Source: Acidovorax soli (lineage in GTDB: Bacteria; Pseudomonadota; Gammaproteobacteria; Burkholderiales; Burkholderiaceae_C). Taken from it: DNA of 64,000 nt. How positions within the stretch are numbered: the stretch's first letter is position 1; each line of letters opens with the position of its first letter. A program made the position numbers and the translations under genes. A model generated the notes under the pieces. That model was given only the letters and a program-made list of their open reading frames with translations. It was not told the origin of the DNA and searched no databases. Of this stretch, positions 36,455-45,831 are shown one piece after another. The DNA lies in the NCBI RefSeq assembly GCF_900107605.1, contig NZ_FNQJ01000003.1:1-64000 (forward strand). Reading direction: 5' to 3'.

Positions 36455-38695
36455 ATGCGCAATTTCCACCTCTCTTCGCCATCCCGCAAACGCCCGGTAT
36501 TCGCCCCGACTCCCGCCGCCATCGCTGCCGCCATGCTGTGCGTGTTGGCGCTGCCCTCGGCGCAGGCCCAGACAGCGTCCACCACCACCGCGAACGACGA
36601 CAAGACCTTGTCCACCGTCACGGTGAACGCCAGCGCCGACGCATCGGCCCAGGGCCTGTCGCCCGCCTACGCCGGCGGCCAGGTGGCCCACGGCGGCCGC
36701 GCGGGCGTTCTGGGCACGCGCGACGCCATGGAGACGCCGTTCTCCATCACCAGCTACACCAACGAACTCCTCCAGGACCGCCACGCCCGCAGCGTGGGCG
36801 ATGTGCTGCAAAACGACCCCACCGTGCGCGTGGCGCGGGGCTTTGGCAATTTCCAGGAGGCCTACTTCATTCGCGGCTTCATCCTGGATTCGGACGACAC
36901 CGCCTACAACGGCCTGTACAGCCTGCTGCCGCGCCAGTACATCGCCACCGAACTGTTCGAGCGCGTGGAAGTGCTGCGGGGCGCCTCGGCGTTTCTGAGC
37001 GGCGCCAGCCCCGGTGGTGGCGGCATTGGCGGCAGCATCAACCTGCTGCCCAAGCGTGCCCCCAATGAGCCGTTGAACCGCGTGACCTTTGGCGTGGGCA
37101 GCGGCGGCCAGACCCAGGTGGCGGCCGACATCGCCCGCCGCTTCGGCCCGGACGGCAGCACCGGCATCCGCGTGAACGCAGCCTCGCACCAGGGCGGTAC
37201 CGCCGTGAACGACGAAGACGCCCGGCTCGGCCTGCTGGCCGTGGGCCTGGACTGGCGCAGCCGCGACGTGCGCCTGTCGGGCGATATCGGCTGGCAGGAC
37301 CACAAGCTCCAGCGCACCCGCACCAACGTGACCCTGGGCCCCTCCGTCGCCAGCGTGCCTGCTGCACCCGACAACCAGACCAATTTCGCCCAGCCCTGGA
37401 GCTATTCCAACGAGCGCGACACCTTCGGCACGCTGCGCGGCGAATGGGACATCAACACCAGCGTGACCGCCTGGGCCGCAGCCGGTGCGCGCCGCAGCGA
37501 AGAAGCCAACGCACTGGCCAACCTCACCGTCAACAATGCCGCGACGGGCGCCGCCACCACCTACCGCTTCGACAACACCCGCAAGGACAGCGTGAACACC
37601 GGTGAACTCGGCCTGCGCGGCAAGCTGCAGGCGGGCGGCGTGGGGCATGAATGGGTAGTGGTGGCCTCGGCATTCAGCGCCGAGAAGAAAAATGCCTACG
37701 CCATGGACTACGCCAACACCCAGGCCACCAACCTGTACGGCCCCGTGGCCACCAGCCTGCCCGCCTTCAGCGCCAACGCCTTCCGGGGCGGCGATCTGGC
37801 CAACCCGCTGCGCACCGGCATCACGCGCCTGACCAGCTTTGCCGTGGGCGACACCCTTGCGCTCATGGACCAGCGCCTGCTGCTCACGGCCGGCCTGCGC
37901 CACCAGAAGATCGACATCGGCAACTACGCCTATGGCACCGCCGCACTCACCGACCGCTACGAGCAAAGCCGCACCAGCCCGCTGCTGGCTGGCGTGTTCA
38001 AGCTGGACAAGAGCGTGTCGCTTTACGCCAACTACGTCGAGGGCCTGAGCCAGGGGCAAACCGCGCCCAGCACCGCCGCCAACCGGGGTGACATGCTGGC
38101 ACCCTACGTCTCCAGGCAAAAGGAAGTGGGCGTGAAATACGACGGCGGCCGCGTGGGCGGCAGCCTGGCCTTCTTCAGCACCGACAAGCCCCGCGCCTAC
38201 CTGGACAGCAACAACGTCTTTGGCACCAACGGCAAAGACCGCCACCAGGGCCTGGAGCTGGCCGTGCAGGGCGAGGCCACCAAGGGCCTGCGCCTGCTGG
38301 GCGGCCTGACCTGGCTGGACGCCAAGCAGCAGACCACCGGCTCGGCCACGACCGATGGCAAGCGCGTGATCGGCGTGCCCAAGCTGCAAGCCAACCTGGG
38401 CGCCGAATGGGATGTGCCCGGCCTACCCGGCCTGGCCCTGGACGGCCGCGTGGTGCACACCGGCGCCAGCTACGCCAACGCCACCAACACCCTGCGCGTG
38501 TCCGGCTGGAACCGCCTGGACGTGGGCGCCCGCTATCTCACCGAAGTGCAAGGCCGCCTCGTCACGCTGCGTGCCCGCATCGACAACCTGACCAACCGCA
38601 ACTACTGGGCGTCCGCCGGTGGCTACCCCGGCCAGGGCTACCTGGTGGTGGGTGCGCCGCGCACGTTGTCGATCAGCGCCAGCGTGGATTTCTGA
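36455..38695 (+). CDS. TonB-dependent siderophore receptor
   Basis: Outer-membrane receptor of 746 residues. The signal peptide ends near PSAQAQT, and a TonB-box-like segment KTLSTVTVNA follows. The plug domain (TPFSITSYTNELLQD, FIRGFILDSD, ERVEVLRGASAFLSG) and a 22-strand barrel ending ISASVDF complete it. It imports a ferric siderophore, probably of hydroxamate type by general similarity, which is not certain. It is third in the Fur-box-preceded operon after the PepSY and small membrane genes. Confidence 0.93.
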   Translation: MRNFHLSSPSRKRPVFAPTPAAIAAAMLCVLALPSAQAQTASTTTANDDKTLSTVTVNASADASAQGLSPAYAGGQVAHGGRAGVLGTRDAMETPFSITSYTNELLQDRHARSVGDVLQNDPTVRVARGFGNFQEAYFIRGFILDSDDTAYNGLYSLLPRQYIATELFERVEVLRGASAFLSGASPGGGGIGGSINLLPKRAPNEPLNRVTFGVGSGGQTQVAADIARRFGPDGSTGIRVNAASHQGGTAVNDEDARLGLLAVGLDWRSRDVRLSGDIGWQDHKLQRTRTNVTLGPSVASVPAAPDNQTNFAQPWSYSNERDTFGTLRGEWDINTSVTAWAAAGARRSEEANALANLTVNNAATGAATTYRFDNTRKDSVNTGELGLRGKLQAGGVGHEWVVVASAFSAEKKNAYAMDYANTQATNLYGPVATSLPAFSANAFRGGDLANPLRTGITRLTSFAVGDTLALMDQRLLLTAGLRHQKIDIGNYAYGTAALTDRYEQSRTSPLLAGVFKLDKSVSLYANYVEGLSQGQTAPSTAANRGDMLAPYVSRQKEVGVKYDGGRVGGSLAFFSTDKPRAYLDSNNVFGTNGKDRHQGLELAVQGEATKGLRLLGGLTWLDAKQQTTGSATTDGKRVIGVPKLQANLGAEWDVPGLPGLALDGRVVHTGASYANATNTLRVSGWNRLDVGARYLTEVQGRLVTLRARIDNLTNRNYWASAGGYPGQGYLVVGAPRTLSISASVDF

Positions 38696-38899
38696 CGCGG
38701 CCTGCCCATTGGATTATTCTTGTTGAATAGGGGCGCCTCCCGGACGATCATATGGCCGCCTGTGGAACAGATCCGGGGGCTCCTGATACCACGGCTTCAT
38801 GGCTGTTGAACCGGTGGGTCTTGAGCATATCGGTGATGCACCCAGTCACCACACCGATAGACTTCACATGGCCCATGGTCGCCAGTATGCTGGCAGCGT

Positions 38900-39382
38900 A
38901 TGGCTACCGTGAAAGAAAACGACATGATGGCTTTATTGCGCAGAACGGTTGTGGGCTTATGGATCGTGTTCGCTGGAATCGGCGTGACATGGGCAGAAGA
39001 TATCGCTGCCACAGTGGAACCACCTGTTGTGAAGGCGCAAGAGCCGGAGGCATTTCTGGTGGTGCTCAATATCAGCGGCCCCACTTTGCTGGCCAGCAAC
39101 CAGGACATCACAGACAACGGAAAGGAACTGGTCAGCCTGCCGCGCAACACATACAAGCGTTTGAGCATCGCGCCTGGCCCGCATGAATTCCGATTCAAAC
39201 CTTTTCCGTCCGGCAAGCGTGTCGCCCATCTGGAAGCGCAGGCGAGCAACACGTATTACCTGGTGGTGGGCTACAGCCCTGGCAAGTCGTGGGCCTTTCC
39301 GCTGGGGGGCGACCCCATGACCATCAAGGTCGTAAGCGAAGAAGATGCGACGCCATTGATGAAGGAAATGATTGCTCAATGA
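38900..39382 (+). CDS. Exported DUF2846-like protein
   Basis: Protein of 160 residues with an N-terminal signal (LLRRTVVGLWIVFAGIGVTWAED). The domain resembles DUF2846: NGKELVSLPRNTYKRLSIAPGPHEFRFKPF and NTYYLVVGYSPG. Function is unknown; such proteins are small periplasmic or lipoprotein-like beta domains. The start is uncertain: ATG at 38900, or ATG at 38924/38927 preceded by GAAAG. Base composition is clearly less GC-rich than its neighbours, with many A/T third positions, which may signal transfer. It is not in an operon. Confidence 0.65.
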   Translation: MATVKENDMMALLRRTVVGLWIVFAGIGVTWAEDIAATVEPPVVKAQEPEAFLVVLNISGPTLLASNQDITDNGKELVSLPRNTYKRLSIAPGPHEFRFKPFPSGKRVAHLEAQASNTYYLVVGYSPGKSWAFPLGGDPMTIKVVSEEDATPLMKEMIAQ

Positions 39383-39638
39383 TTCGCTCTTGAGGCCAGC
39401 ATGACCAACGTGCGCTCCAACCCACGCGGCCGCCTGCGCGTGAACGGGGAACAGCGGGAGCGGGGTTGATCACCCCTCCGGGTCTGGCAGATTTTCACGC
39501 ACGCTGCCCCGATATCTGGAACGCCCAAGCATCCCCTGGACATCGAACCGGGCTGCTCAATTGCTCCAGAACGGGCCCCTGCTGCAGTGCGTCACATGCG
39601 CCAGCGCCATGTTCTGCATTCGCCTTATGCTTGCGGCC

Positions 39639-39959
39639 ATGAATGCCCCAGCGCCCCTCCCCATCCCGGACCCCGACAAGCCCGCAGCCGACATCACGGC
39701 GCCTCCCGGTGCGCGCCCCACCCAGGCCCACAACCCCTTGCATGGCGTGACGCTGGAAGCCATGGTGGTGGCACTGGCCGACTATTTTGGCTGGCAGGGG
39801 CTGGGCGAGCGCATCCCGGTGCGCTGCTTCCAAAGCGACCCCAGCGTGTCATCGAGCCTGAAATTCCTGCGCAAGACGCCCTGGGCGCGCGCCAAGGTCG
39901 AGAGTCTTTATCTCTTCATGCTGCGCGAGCAGCGGCGCAACGCGCAAGACACCTCCTGA
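39639..39959 (+). CDS. VF530-family (DUF2132) small protein
   Basis: It has 106 residues from the ATG at 39639; an open frame from 39561 adds unconserved sequence. A Pro-rich N-terminus is followed by the complete VF530 domain: NPLHGVTLEAMVVALADYFGW, IPVRCFQSDPSVSSSLKFLRKTPWAR and VESLYLFMLRE. The family is described as DNA-binding, with a four-helix fold. It is convergent with the alpha-E gene. The weak ribosome-binding site leaves the start unsure. Confidence 0.8.
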   Translation: MNAPAPLPIPDPDKPAADITAPPGARPTQAHNPLHGVTLEAMVVALADYFGWQGLGERIPVRCFQSDPSVSSSLKFLRKTPWARAKVESLYLFMLREQRRNAQDTS

Positions 39960-40008
39960 AGCTCCCGGCGCAAACACTGGCGCCTGGGGAGTGGCGGAAC
40001 CGGATGCC

Positions 40009-40968
40009 TCAATCGGCTGCCGCCACCAGAAAGTCGCGGCTGATCCCCCCGCCCAGGTCATTCACCCGGTCCAGAAACTGCGTGAGATAGGCGTGCAGGC
40101 CGGTGGCCAGGATTTCGTCGATGCGCCCGTATTGCAGGTCTGCCAGCAGCCGCCCGGCACAGCGCTGCGTCTCGGCGGATTGCCCATTGGTCACCATGGC
40201 CAGGTTGTCCACCACCTCGCGCAGGCTGGCATGCAGCGAGCGCGGCATGTCGCGGCGCAGGATCAGCAGGTCGGCCACCCGCCCCGGCGTGATCACGTCG
40301 CGGTAGACCTTGCGGTACACCTCGAAGGCGGACACGCTGCGCAGGATGGCGCTCCAGTGGTAGAAGTCCTTTTCCTGGTTGCGCTCGCTGGCGCGGCCGA
40401 AAAAATCGCTCTCGACCGCATGGAACTTCACGTCCAGCAGCCGCGCCGTGTTGTCGGCCCGCTCCAGGAAGGTACCCAGGCGCAGGAAATGAAAGGCCTC
40501 GTCCTGCAGCATGGTGCCCAGCGTGACCCCGCGCGAGAGGTGCGAGCGGTACTTGACCCACTCGAAGAACTGCGCAGGATCGCGCTCGAAGGCGCCGCCT
40601 TCGAGCTGCCGGGCCAGTTCCAGCCAGGTCTGGTTCTGCGTTTCCCAGACTTCCGTGGTGAGTGCCCCGCGCACCGCCCGCGCGTTCTCGCGCGCTGCCC
40701 GCAGGCACGACAGGATGGAGGACGGGTTGTTGCCATCGCGCACCATGAATTCGAGCACCTTGGCGGGGGCGACCTCCCCATGCTTTGCGGTGTAGGCCGG
40801 AATCAGCTCGCTGATCGACAGCAAGCCCAGCCAGCCCTCCTGGGCGACAGCGGCGGACTGCGGCAGCAGCGATGTCTCGTAGCTCACATTGAGCATGCGG
40901 GCGGTGTTCTCTGCCCGCTCGGTATAGCGAGACATCCAGAACAAGTGGTCGGCAGTGCGGCTCAGCAT
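40009..40968 (-). CDS. Alpha-E domain-containing protein
   Basis: DUF403 / alpha-E protein of 319 residues, all helical. It starts MLSRTADHLFWMSRYTERAEN (first 20: MLSRTADHLFWMSRYTERAE), the family hallmark, with internal blocks RADNTARLLDVKFH and SAFEVYRKVYRD. A strong GGAGG site precedes the ATG. The start overlaps the end of the ATP-grasp gene by 7 bp. These pairs are thought to build or modify a peptide-like product, but the reaction is not established. The transglutaminase gene that often completes the cluster is absent here. Confidence 0.9.
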   Translation of the reverse strand: MLSRTADHLFWMSRYTERAENTARMLNVSYETSLLPQSAAVAQEGWLGLLSISELIPAYTAKHGEVAPAKVLEFMVRDGNNPSSILSCLRAARENARAVRGALTTEVWETQNQTWLELARQLEGGAFERDPAQFFEWVKYRSHLSRGVTLGTMLQDEAFHFLRLGTFLERADNTARLLDVKFHAVESDFFGRASERNQEKDFYHWSAILRSVSAFEVYRKVYRDVITPGRVADLLILRRDMPRSLHASLREVVDNLAMVTNGQSAETQRCAGRLLADLQYGRIDEILATGLHAYLTQFLDRVNDLGGGISRDFLVAAAD

Positions 40969-42425
40969 GTTTCCTCCCCTTCCTGTCCCAGTACCCAGGT
41001 GTCCTTGGTGCCGCCGCCTTGCGACGAGTTGACGACCAGCGAGCCCTCCTGCAGCGCCACGCGCGTGAGGCCGCCGGCCACCATCTGCACCTCGCGCCCG
41101 CTGAGGACGAAGGGGCGCAGATCGATGTGGCGCGGAGCGATGCCGCTGTCCACATAGGTCGGGCAGGTGGACAGGCTGAGCGTGGGCTGGGCGATGTAGC
41201 CCGCCGGATTGGCCAGCAAGGCGCGGCGAAAGTCCGTGATTTCTGCCTGCGTGGCGGCTGGGCCGATGAGCATGCCGTAGCCCCCGGCGCCATGCACTTC
41301 CTTCACCACCAGCTCGGGCAGGTGCGCCAGCACATGCCGCAGATCGTCGGGCTTGCGGCACATCCAGGTGGGCACGTTTTGCAGGATCGGCTCTTCCCCC
41401 AGGTAAAAGCGGATCATTTCGGGCACATAGGGGTAGACCGATTTGTCATCGGCCACGCCCGTCCCCACGGCATTGCAGATGCCCACGTTGCCCGCGCGGT
41501 AGGCGTCCATGAGGCCGGCGCAGCCCAGCGTGGAGTTGCGGCGAAACACCTGCGGATCGAGGAAATCGTCGTCCACGCGCCGGTAGATCACATCCACACG
41601 CCGCAGGCCGCGCGTGGTGCGCATGTACACAAACCGGTCCTTGACCACCAGGTCCTGCCCCTCCAGCAGTTCCACCCCCATCTGCTGCGCCAGAAAGGCA
41701 TGTTCGAAATAGGCGCTGTTGTGCATGCCGGGCGTGAGCACCACCACCGTGGGCGCGGCCACCGTGGGCGGGGCGCTGGCCCGCAGGGTTTCGAGCAGCA
41801 GGTCGGGGTAATGCGCCACCGGGGCCACCGCATGCGCGCTGAACAGCTCGGGAAAAAGCCGCATCATCATCTTGCGGTTTTCCAGCATGTAGGAGACACC
41901 CGAGGGCACACGCAGGTTGTCTTCGAGCACGTAGTACACGCCATCGCCCTGGGCGTCGGCGGCCCGCACGATGTCGATGCCGGCAATGTGCGCATAAATG
42001 TTGCGAGGCACCTGCACACCCACCATCTCGGGGCGGTATTGGGCGTTGTTCAGCACCAGGTCGCTCGGAACAATGCCGGCACGCAGGATGTCCTGGCCGT
42101 GGTACACGTCATGGATGAAGCGGTTGAGCGCCGTGACCCGCTGCACCAGGCCGCGCTGCACCTGCGTCCATTCATGCTCCGGAATGATGCGGGGAATCAG
42201 GTCGAACGGAATGAGCCGCTCGCTGCCCGCGCCACTCTCGTCCTTGGCGCCGTAGACCGCAAACGTGATGCCCACGCGCCGGAAGATCATTTCGGCCTCG
42301 GCGCGCCGGGCCTGCATGGCGTCTGCCGGCTGGCGCGCGAGCCATTGGCCATAGCGCTTGTAGTGCTCGCGCACATCGCTGCCGTCAAAGGGCAGCATGG
42401 CGTACATCTCGTCGAATTTCTGCAT
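40962..42425 (-). CDS. Circularly permuted ATP-grasp type 2 protein
   Basis: Protein of 487 residues of the DUF404/DUF407 family, a predicted amino-acid or peptide ligase. Family blocks are FDEMYAMLPFDGSDVREHYKRY, LIPFDLIPRIIPEHEW, ERGLVQR-like VQRGLVQRVTALNRFIHDVY, YYVLEDNLRVPSGVSYMLEN and VVKEVHGAGGYGMLIGP. The ATG at 42425 has AGGAGG upstream. An ATG at 42482 would add 19 residues without similarity. It is first of a two-gene operon with the alpha-E gene. Confidence 0.9.
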   Translation of the reverse strand: MQKFDEMYAMLPFDGSDVREHYKRYGQWLARQPADAMQARRAEAEMIFRRVGITFAVYGAKDESGAGSERLIPFDLIPRIIPEHEWTQVQRGLVQRVTALNRFIHDVYHGQDILRAGIVPSDLVLNNAQYRPEMVGVQVPRNIYAHIAGIDIVRAADAQGDGVYYVLEDNLRVPSGVSYMLENRKMMMRLFPELFSAHAVAPVAHYPDLLLETLRASAPPTVAAPTVVVLTPGMHNSAYFEHAFLAQQMGVELLEGQDLVVKDRFVYMRTTRGLRRVDVIYRRVDDDFLDPQVFRRNSTLGCAGLMDAYRAGNVGICNAVGTGVADDKSVYPYVPEMIRFYLGEEPILQNVPTWMCRKPDDLRHVLAHLPELVVKEVHGAGGYGMLIGPAATQAEITDFRRALLANPAGYIAQPTLSLSTCPTYVDSGIAPRHIDLRPFVLSGREVQMVAGGLTRVALQEGSLVVNSSQGGGTKDTWVLGQEGEETC

Positions 42426-42533
42426 CGGCGGGCCTCCTGGAAACCAGGATAGCAAGTTGCGCACCCACCACCTCTGTTCCATGACAAACCATGCAACCAG
42501 ACCGCCCGCGCAGGCGTCGGCGCCTGACGCCGG

Positions 42534-45083
42534 TCAGGGTGCGAGGGTGTGCTGCCAGTAGCGCCGCCCGGCGTCCCGCTCGCAGCGCACCTGCCGGGGC
42601 TGCAGCGACTGCCAGGTGGCCGCACCGCAGCGCGCGGACTCCACCACCCGGATCTGCCGCTCCTGGTAGCGCCCCAGCACCTCGGGAGCCGGGTGGCCAA
42701 AGCGGTTGCGGTAACCGGCCTGCACCAGGGCGGTGCGCGGCTGGACAGCGTCCAGAAACGGCGCGCTCGACGACGTCTTGCTGCCATGGTGCGGCACCAG
42801 CAGCAGATCGGCGGCCAGCGGTGCGGCGCCCGCCACCAGGGCCTGCTCCTGGGCCTGCTCGATATCCCCGGCCAGCAAGGCCACGGCGGGCTGCGGCCCC
42901 TGCGTTGCGATGCGCAACACGCAACTGGCAGCATTGGTGCGTGCGGCGCCCGTGGCGCGGGCGCCGTCGCCCACCGCCGGGTGCAGCACCTCGAAGGCCA
43001 CGCCGTCCCAATCCCAGCGCTGACCCGCCACACAGGGCGTGACCGGGCGCAACGCCTGCAAGCCATGCTCGGCCTCGATCGATCCCGTCACGGCGGCCTG
43101 GGGTTGCTGGGCCAGCACGGCCGCCGCGCCGCCCGTGTGGTCGGAATCGCGGTGGCTCAGCATGAGCAGGTCCACCCGCTCGCCTAAAGCGCGCAGCAGC
43201 GGCACCAGCACCCTGTGGCCCGCGTCGCTTTCACGGCTGAAGCGGGGGCCGGCGTCGTACAGCAGCGCATGGGTGGCGGTGCGCACCAGCACGGCATTGC
43301 CCTGGCCGATATCGGTCGCGAGCACCTCAAACTCGCCCGGCGCAGGCCGCGCCGGTTGCCACCACAACGCGGGCACCAGCAGCGGCAGCGCCAGCGCGCG
43401 CACCGCCCAGGGCAGGCGCATGGCCAGCACGGCGCCGCCCATCACGGCCGCCACGCCCGCCCACAGCGGCGCCATCGGCACAAACGCTACCGCAAAAGGC
43501 CAGGCCGCCAGCCATTGCAGGAAAACAGCCAGGGGCTGAACCGCCCACGCGGCCAGGCTCCACAGCGGCGCCCACAAGACGCCCGCGAGCGCCAACGGAG
43601 TCACCACCAGCGTGACCCACGGAATGGCCAGCAAGTTGGCCGCAAACCCCACCAGCGACACCTGGCCAAACAGCAGCAGTGTGAGCGGCGTCAGTGCCAG
43701 CGTGACGACCCACTGCTCTCTCAAAAGTGCATAGAAATGGGCTCTAGCGCCCGTACCATCATCGCCACCGGCTATCGGATCCGTCGCAAAAAGCACCGCC
43801 ACAGCGACAAAACTCAGCCAGAATCCCGCCTGCCACAGCGCCCAAGGGTCCGCCACAACCACCACAGCGCAGGCCAGCAGCCACACCTGCGGCCAAGGCC
43901 AGCGGCGCCCGCTCAGGCGCAGCGCGGCAATGGTGGCCAGCATCAGCACGGTGCGCTGCGCGGGCACGCCCCAGCCACTGAAGAGCGCATAGCCAGCGGC
44001 CAGCAGGACACCCGCCAGCAGCGCCGCAGAGGGCGCCGGCAGCGCCAGGCACCAGCGCGGCACACGGCACCACAGCCACCGCACCACCAGTGCCGCCAGC
44101 CAGGCAAACAGGGTGATGTGCAGGCCCGAAATACTCATCAGGTGCGCCACGCCGGTGGCGCGGAACACATCCCAATCGGCACGGTCAATCGCGCGCTGGT
44201 CGCCCGTGACCAACGCTGCCACCACTCCCGCAACACGCCCTGGGCCCTCGTCGCCAGCAGCGGCATGGCCGGCGAGGCGGGTCACGATGGCGTCCCGCAC
44301 GGCCTGGCGCGCGCGCTCGACAGGGTGCCGCCAGGTGCTGCCCAGCCGCACCGGCGGCACATCCTTCGCGCCGGTGCGCACATAGCCCGTGGCCTGCACG
44401 CCCTGCTCCCACATCCAGAGTTCGAAGTCGAACCCATGGGGGTTGCGCGCACCGTGGGGGGCTTTCAGACGCACCGTCATTTCCCAGCGCTCGCCGGCCC
44501 GCAGTGGTGGCGGCTGCCGCCCTGCATCGGCAGGCTGCGCCCACCCCTGCGCCGGCTCGCCGTACCACGACACATCCACCAACGGCGGCAGCTTCACCAC
44601 CGTGCCTTGCCACAAGGCAGACTCAATCTCCAGGCGCAGGCGCACACCCGCTTCATTCACCTGCGGCATGGTGGCGACCACGCCGGTCACGCGCAGGTCG
44701 CGCCCCTCCAGCCCCGGTGCCAGCGCATGGGACGCATAGGCACCGGCACGCAGCCCACACAGCGCAAACAAGGCCAGTGCCCCCGCACAGGCCGCAAAGC
44801 CCAAGGCCCACCACCGGGCCACGCGCCGCCCGGCAGCCAGGCGATACGCCACCCGCAATACCCTGTGCGAGCCACTGAGGAGCCACGCCACAACCGCCAG
44901 GGCCAGCATCACCCCATAGGCCCGCCCATTCCAGAGCAGGGGCTGCTGCAACTGCAGCGCCGCACCCACCAGCATCCCCAGCAAGCACGCCGGCAAGCGC
45001 CAAGCGCTCCGCGCGAAACTCTCCTCTGGCGGATGGGGCGCAGCAGGATGGATGGCGCAGGGCGCAATGGGTGGCATGGGCAC
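42534..45083 (-). CDS. comEC: DNA uptake channel protein ComEC/Rec2
   Basis: Inner-membrane channel that takes single-stranded DNA into the cytoplasm during natural transformation. Its 849 residues are the usual length. A DUF4131 N-terminal part, the Competence core (AHLMSISGLHITLFAWLAAL) and a metallo-beta-lactamase-like C-terminal domain (LSHRDSDHTGGAAAVL, LLLVPHHGSKTSSS) are all complete. In the membrane core the segment IAGGDDGTGARAHFYALL is encoded by a copy of a dispersed repeat and looks like an in-frame insertion in a loop. No frameshift is seen. Confidence 0.94.
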   Translation of the reverse strand: MPMPPIAPCAIHPAAPHPPEESFARSAWRLPACLLGMLVGAALQLQQPLLWNGRAYGVMLALAVVAWLLSGSHRVLRVAYRLAAGRRVARWWALGFAACAGALALFALCGLRAGAYASHALAPGLEGRDLRVTGVVATMPQVNEAGVRLRLEIESALWQGTVVKLPPLVDVSWYGEPAQGWAQPADAGRQPPPLRAGERWEMTVRLKAPHGARNPHGFDFELWMWEQGVQATGYVRTGAKDVPPVRLGSTWRHPVERARQAVRDAIVTRLAGHAAAGDEGPGRVAGVVAALVTGDQRAIDRADWDVFRATGVAHLMSISGLHITLFAWLAALVVRWLWCRVPRWCLALPAPSAALLAGVLLAAGYALFSGWGVPAQRTVLMLATIAALRLSGRRWPWPQVWLLACAVVVVADPWALWQAGFWLSFVAVAVLFATDPIAGGDDGTGARAHFYALLREQWVVTLALTPLTLLLFGQVSLVGFAANLLAIPWVTLVVTPLALAGVLWAPLWSLAAWAVQPLAVFLQWLAAWPFAVAFVPMAPLWAGVAAVMGGAVLAMRLPWAVRALALPLLVPALWWQPARPAPGEFEVLATDIGQGNAVLVRTATHALLYDAGPRFSRESDAGHRVLVPLLRALGERVDLLMLSHRDSDHTGGAAAVLAQQPQAAVTGSIEAEHGLQALRPVTPCVAGQRWDWDGVAFEVLHPAVGDGARATGAARTNAASCVLRIATQGPQPAVALLAGDIEQAQEQALVAGAAPLAADLLLVPHHGSKTSSSAPFLDAVQPRTALVQAGYRNRFGHPAPEVLGRYQERQIRVVESARCGAATWQSLQPRQVRCERDAGRRYWQHTLAP
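43722..43776 (+). repeat. Copy of the dispersed AGCTAT-type repeat inside comEC
   Basis: On the plus strand AAATGGGCTCTAGCGCCC, a short loop, then CATCGCCACCGGCTAT. It has the same orientation and pattern as the copies at 3585, 18083 and 52744. It is read through in frame on the minus strand by comEC as a hydrophilic loop. Confidence 0.5.
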
Positions 45084-45225
45084 ATGCTAAACCCACCTTC
45101 CATCGCAGAAATGGGCGGTTTTCGCGCAGGCTTGTGCAACACTGGCGCCCTCTGCACCGAAATCCAGGCGCCGCACTCTATTGCACGCCTGACCGGACTT
45201 TCCCTTCACCCCTCCGAGGAAAACC

Positions 45226-45684
45226 ATGAGCGTTTACGACAAGCTGAAAGAACTCCAGATCACCCTGCCCCCCGTGTCGGTGCCTGCGGCCGCCTATGTG
45301 CCTTATGTGCAGACCGGCAACCTGGTGTTCCTGAGCGGCCATATCGCACGCAAGGACGGCAAGCCCTGGGCCGCCCAGTTTGGCCGCGACATCACCACCG
45401 AAGAAGGCAAGGCCGCCGCCCGGGCCGTGGCGATCGACCTGATGGGCACGCTGCACGCAGCCTGCGGGGGGGACCTCAACCGCGTCCAGCGCATCGTGAA
45501 GGTGATGAGCCTGGTCAACTCCACCGGCGACTTCACCGAACAGCACCTGGTGACCAATGGCGCCAGTGAGCTGCTGGGCCAGGTCTTTGGTGAAAAAGGG
45601 GTGCACGCCCGCAGCGCCTTTGGCGTGGCGCAGATTCCCATGGGAGCGTGTGTGGAAATCGAATTGATCGCCGAACTGGCCTGA
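45226..45684 (+). CDS. RidA/YjgF-family protein
   Basis: Protein of 152 residues of the RidA superfamily, subgroup longer than E. coli RidA (128). Members hydrolyse reactive enamine/imine intermediates or have lost that activity. It keeps ARSAFGVAQIPMGACVEIELIAEL, including the arginine that binds the substrate carboxylate in true RidA. GAGGAAA precedes the ATG. It is a single gene, followed after 42 bp by the second 105-bp palindrome. Confidence 0.9.
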   Translation: MSVYDKLKELQITLPPVSVPAAAYVPYVQTGNLVFLSGHIARKDGKPWAAQFGRDITTEEGKAAARAVAIDLMGTLHAACGGDLNRVQRIVKVMSLVNSTGDFTEQHLVTNGASELLGQVFGEKGVHARSAFGVAQIPMGACVEIELIAELA

Positions 45685-45726
45685 AAGACGGAGCGTACTG
45701 TGATCAGTCCGCGCCAAAAGGCACTC

Positions 45727-45831
45727 ATACGGTCTCGCATTCAAGCGGATAACTAGGCGGGAAGCCACAGACAGTGCTCTAGCACGGCAAGGCGAACCAA
45801 CTATCGTTTACGTTTGAAGGCAAAACCGTAT
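45727..45831. repeat. 105-bp imperfect palindrome, copy B
   Basis: Same ends (ATACGGT ... ACCGTAT), length and centre as copy A at 12814-12918. About six substitutions separate the copies, five of them clustered in the right arm at 45801-45808. The following five bases (CAGCC) are also shared. It terminates a decayed chemoreceptor reading frame on its right side. Confidence 0.8.
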
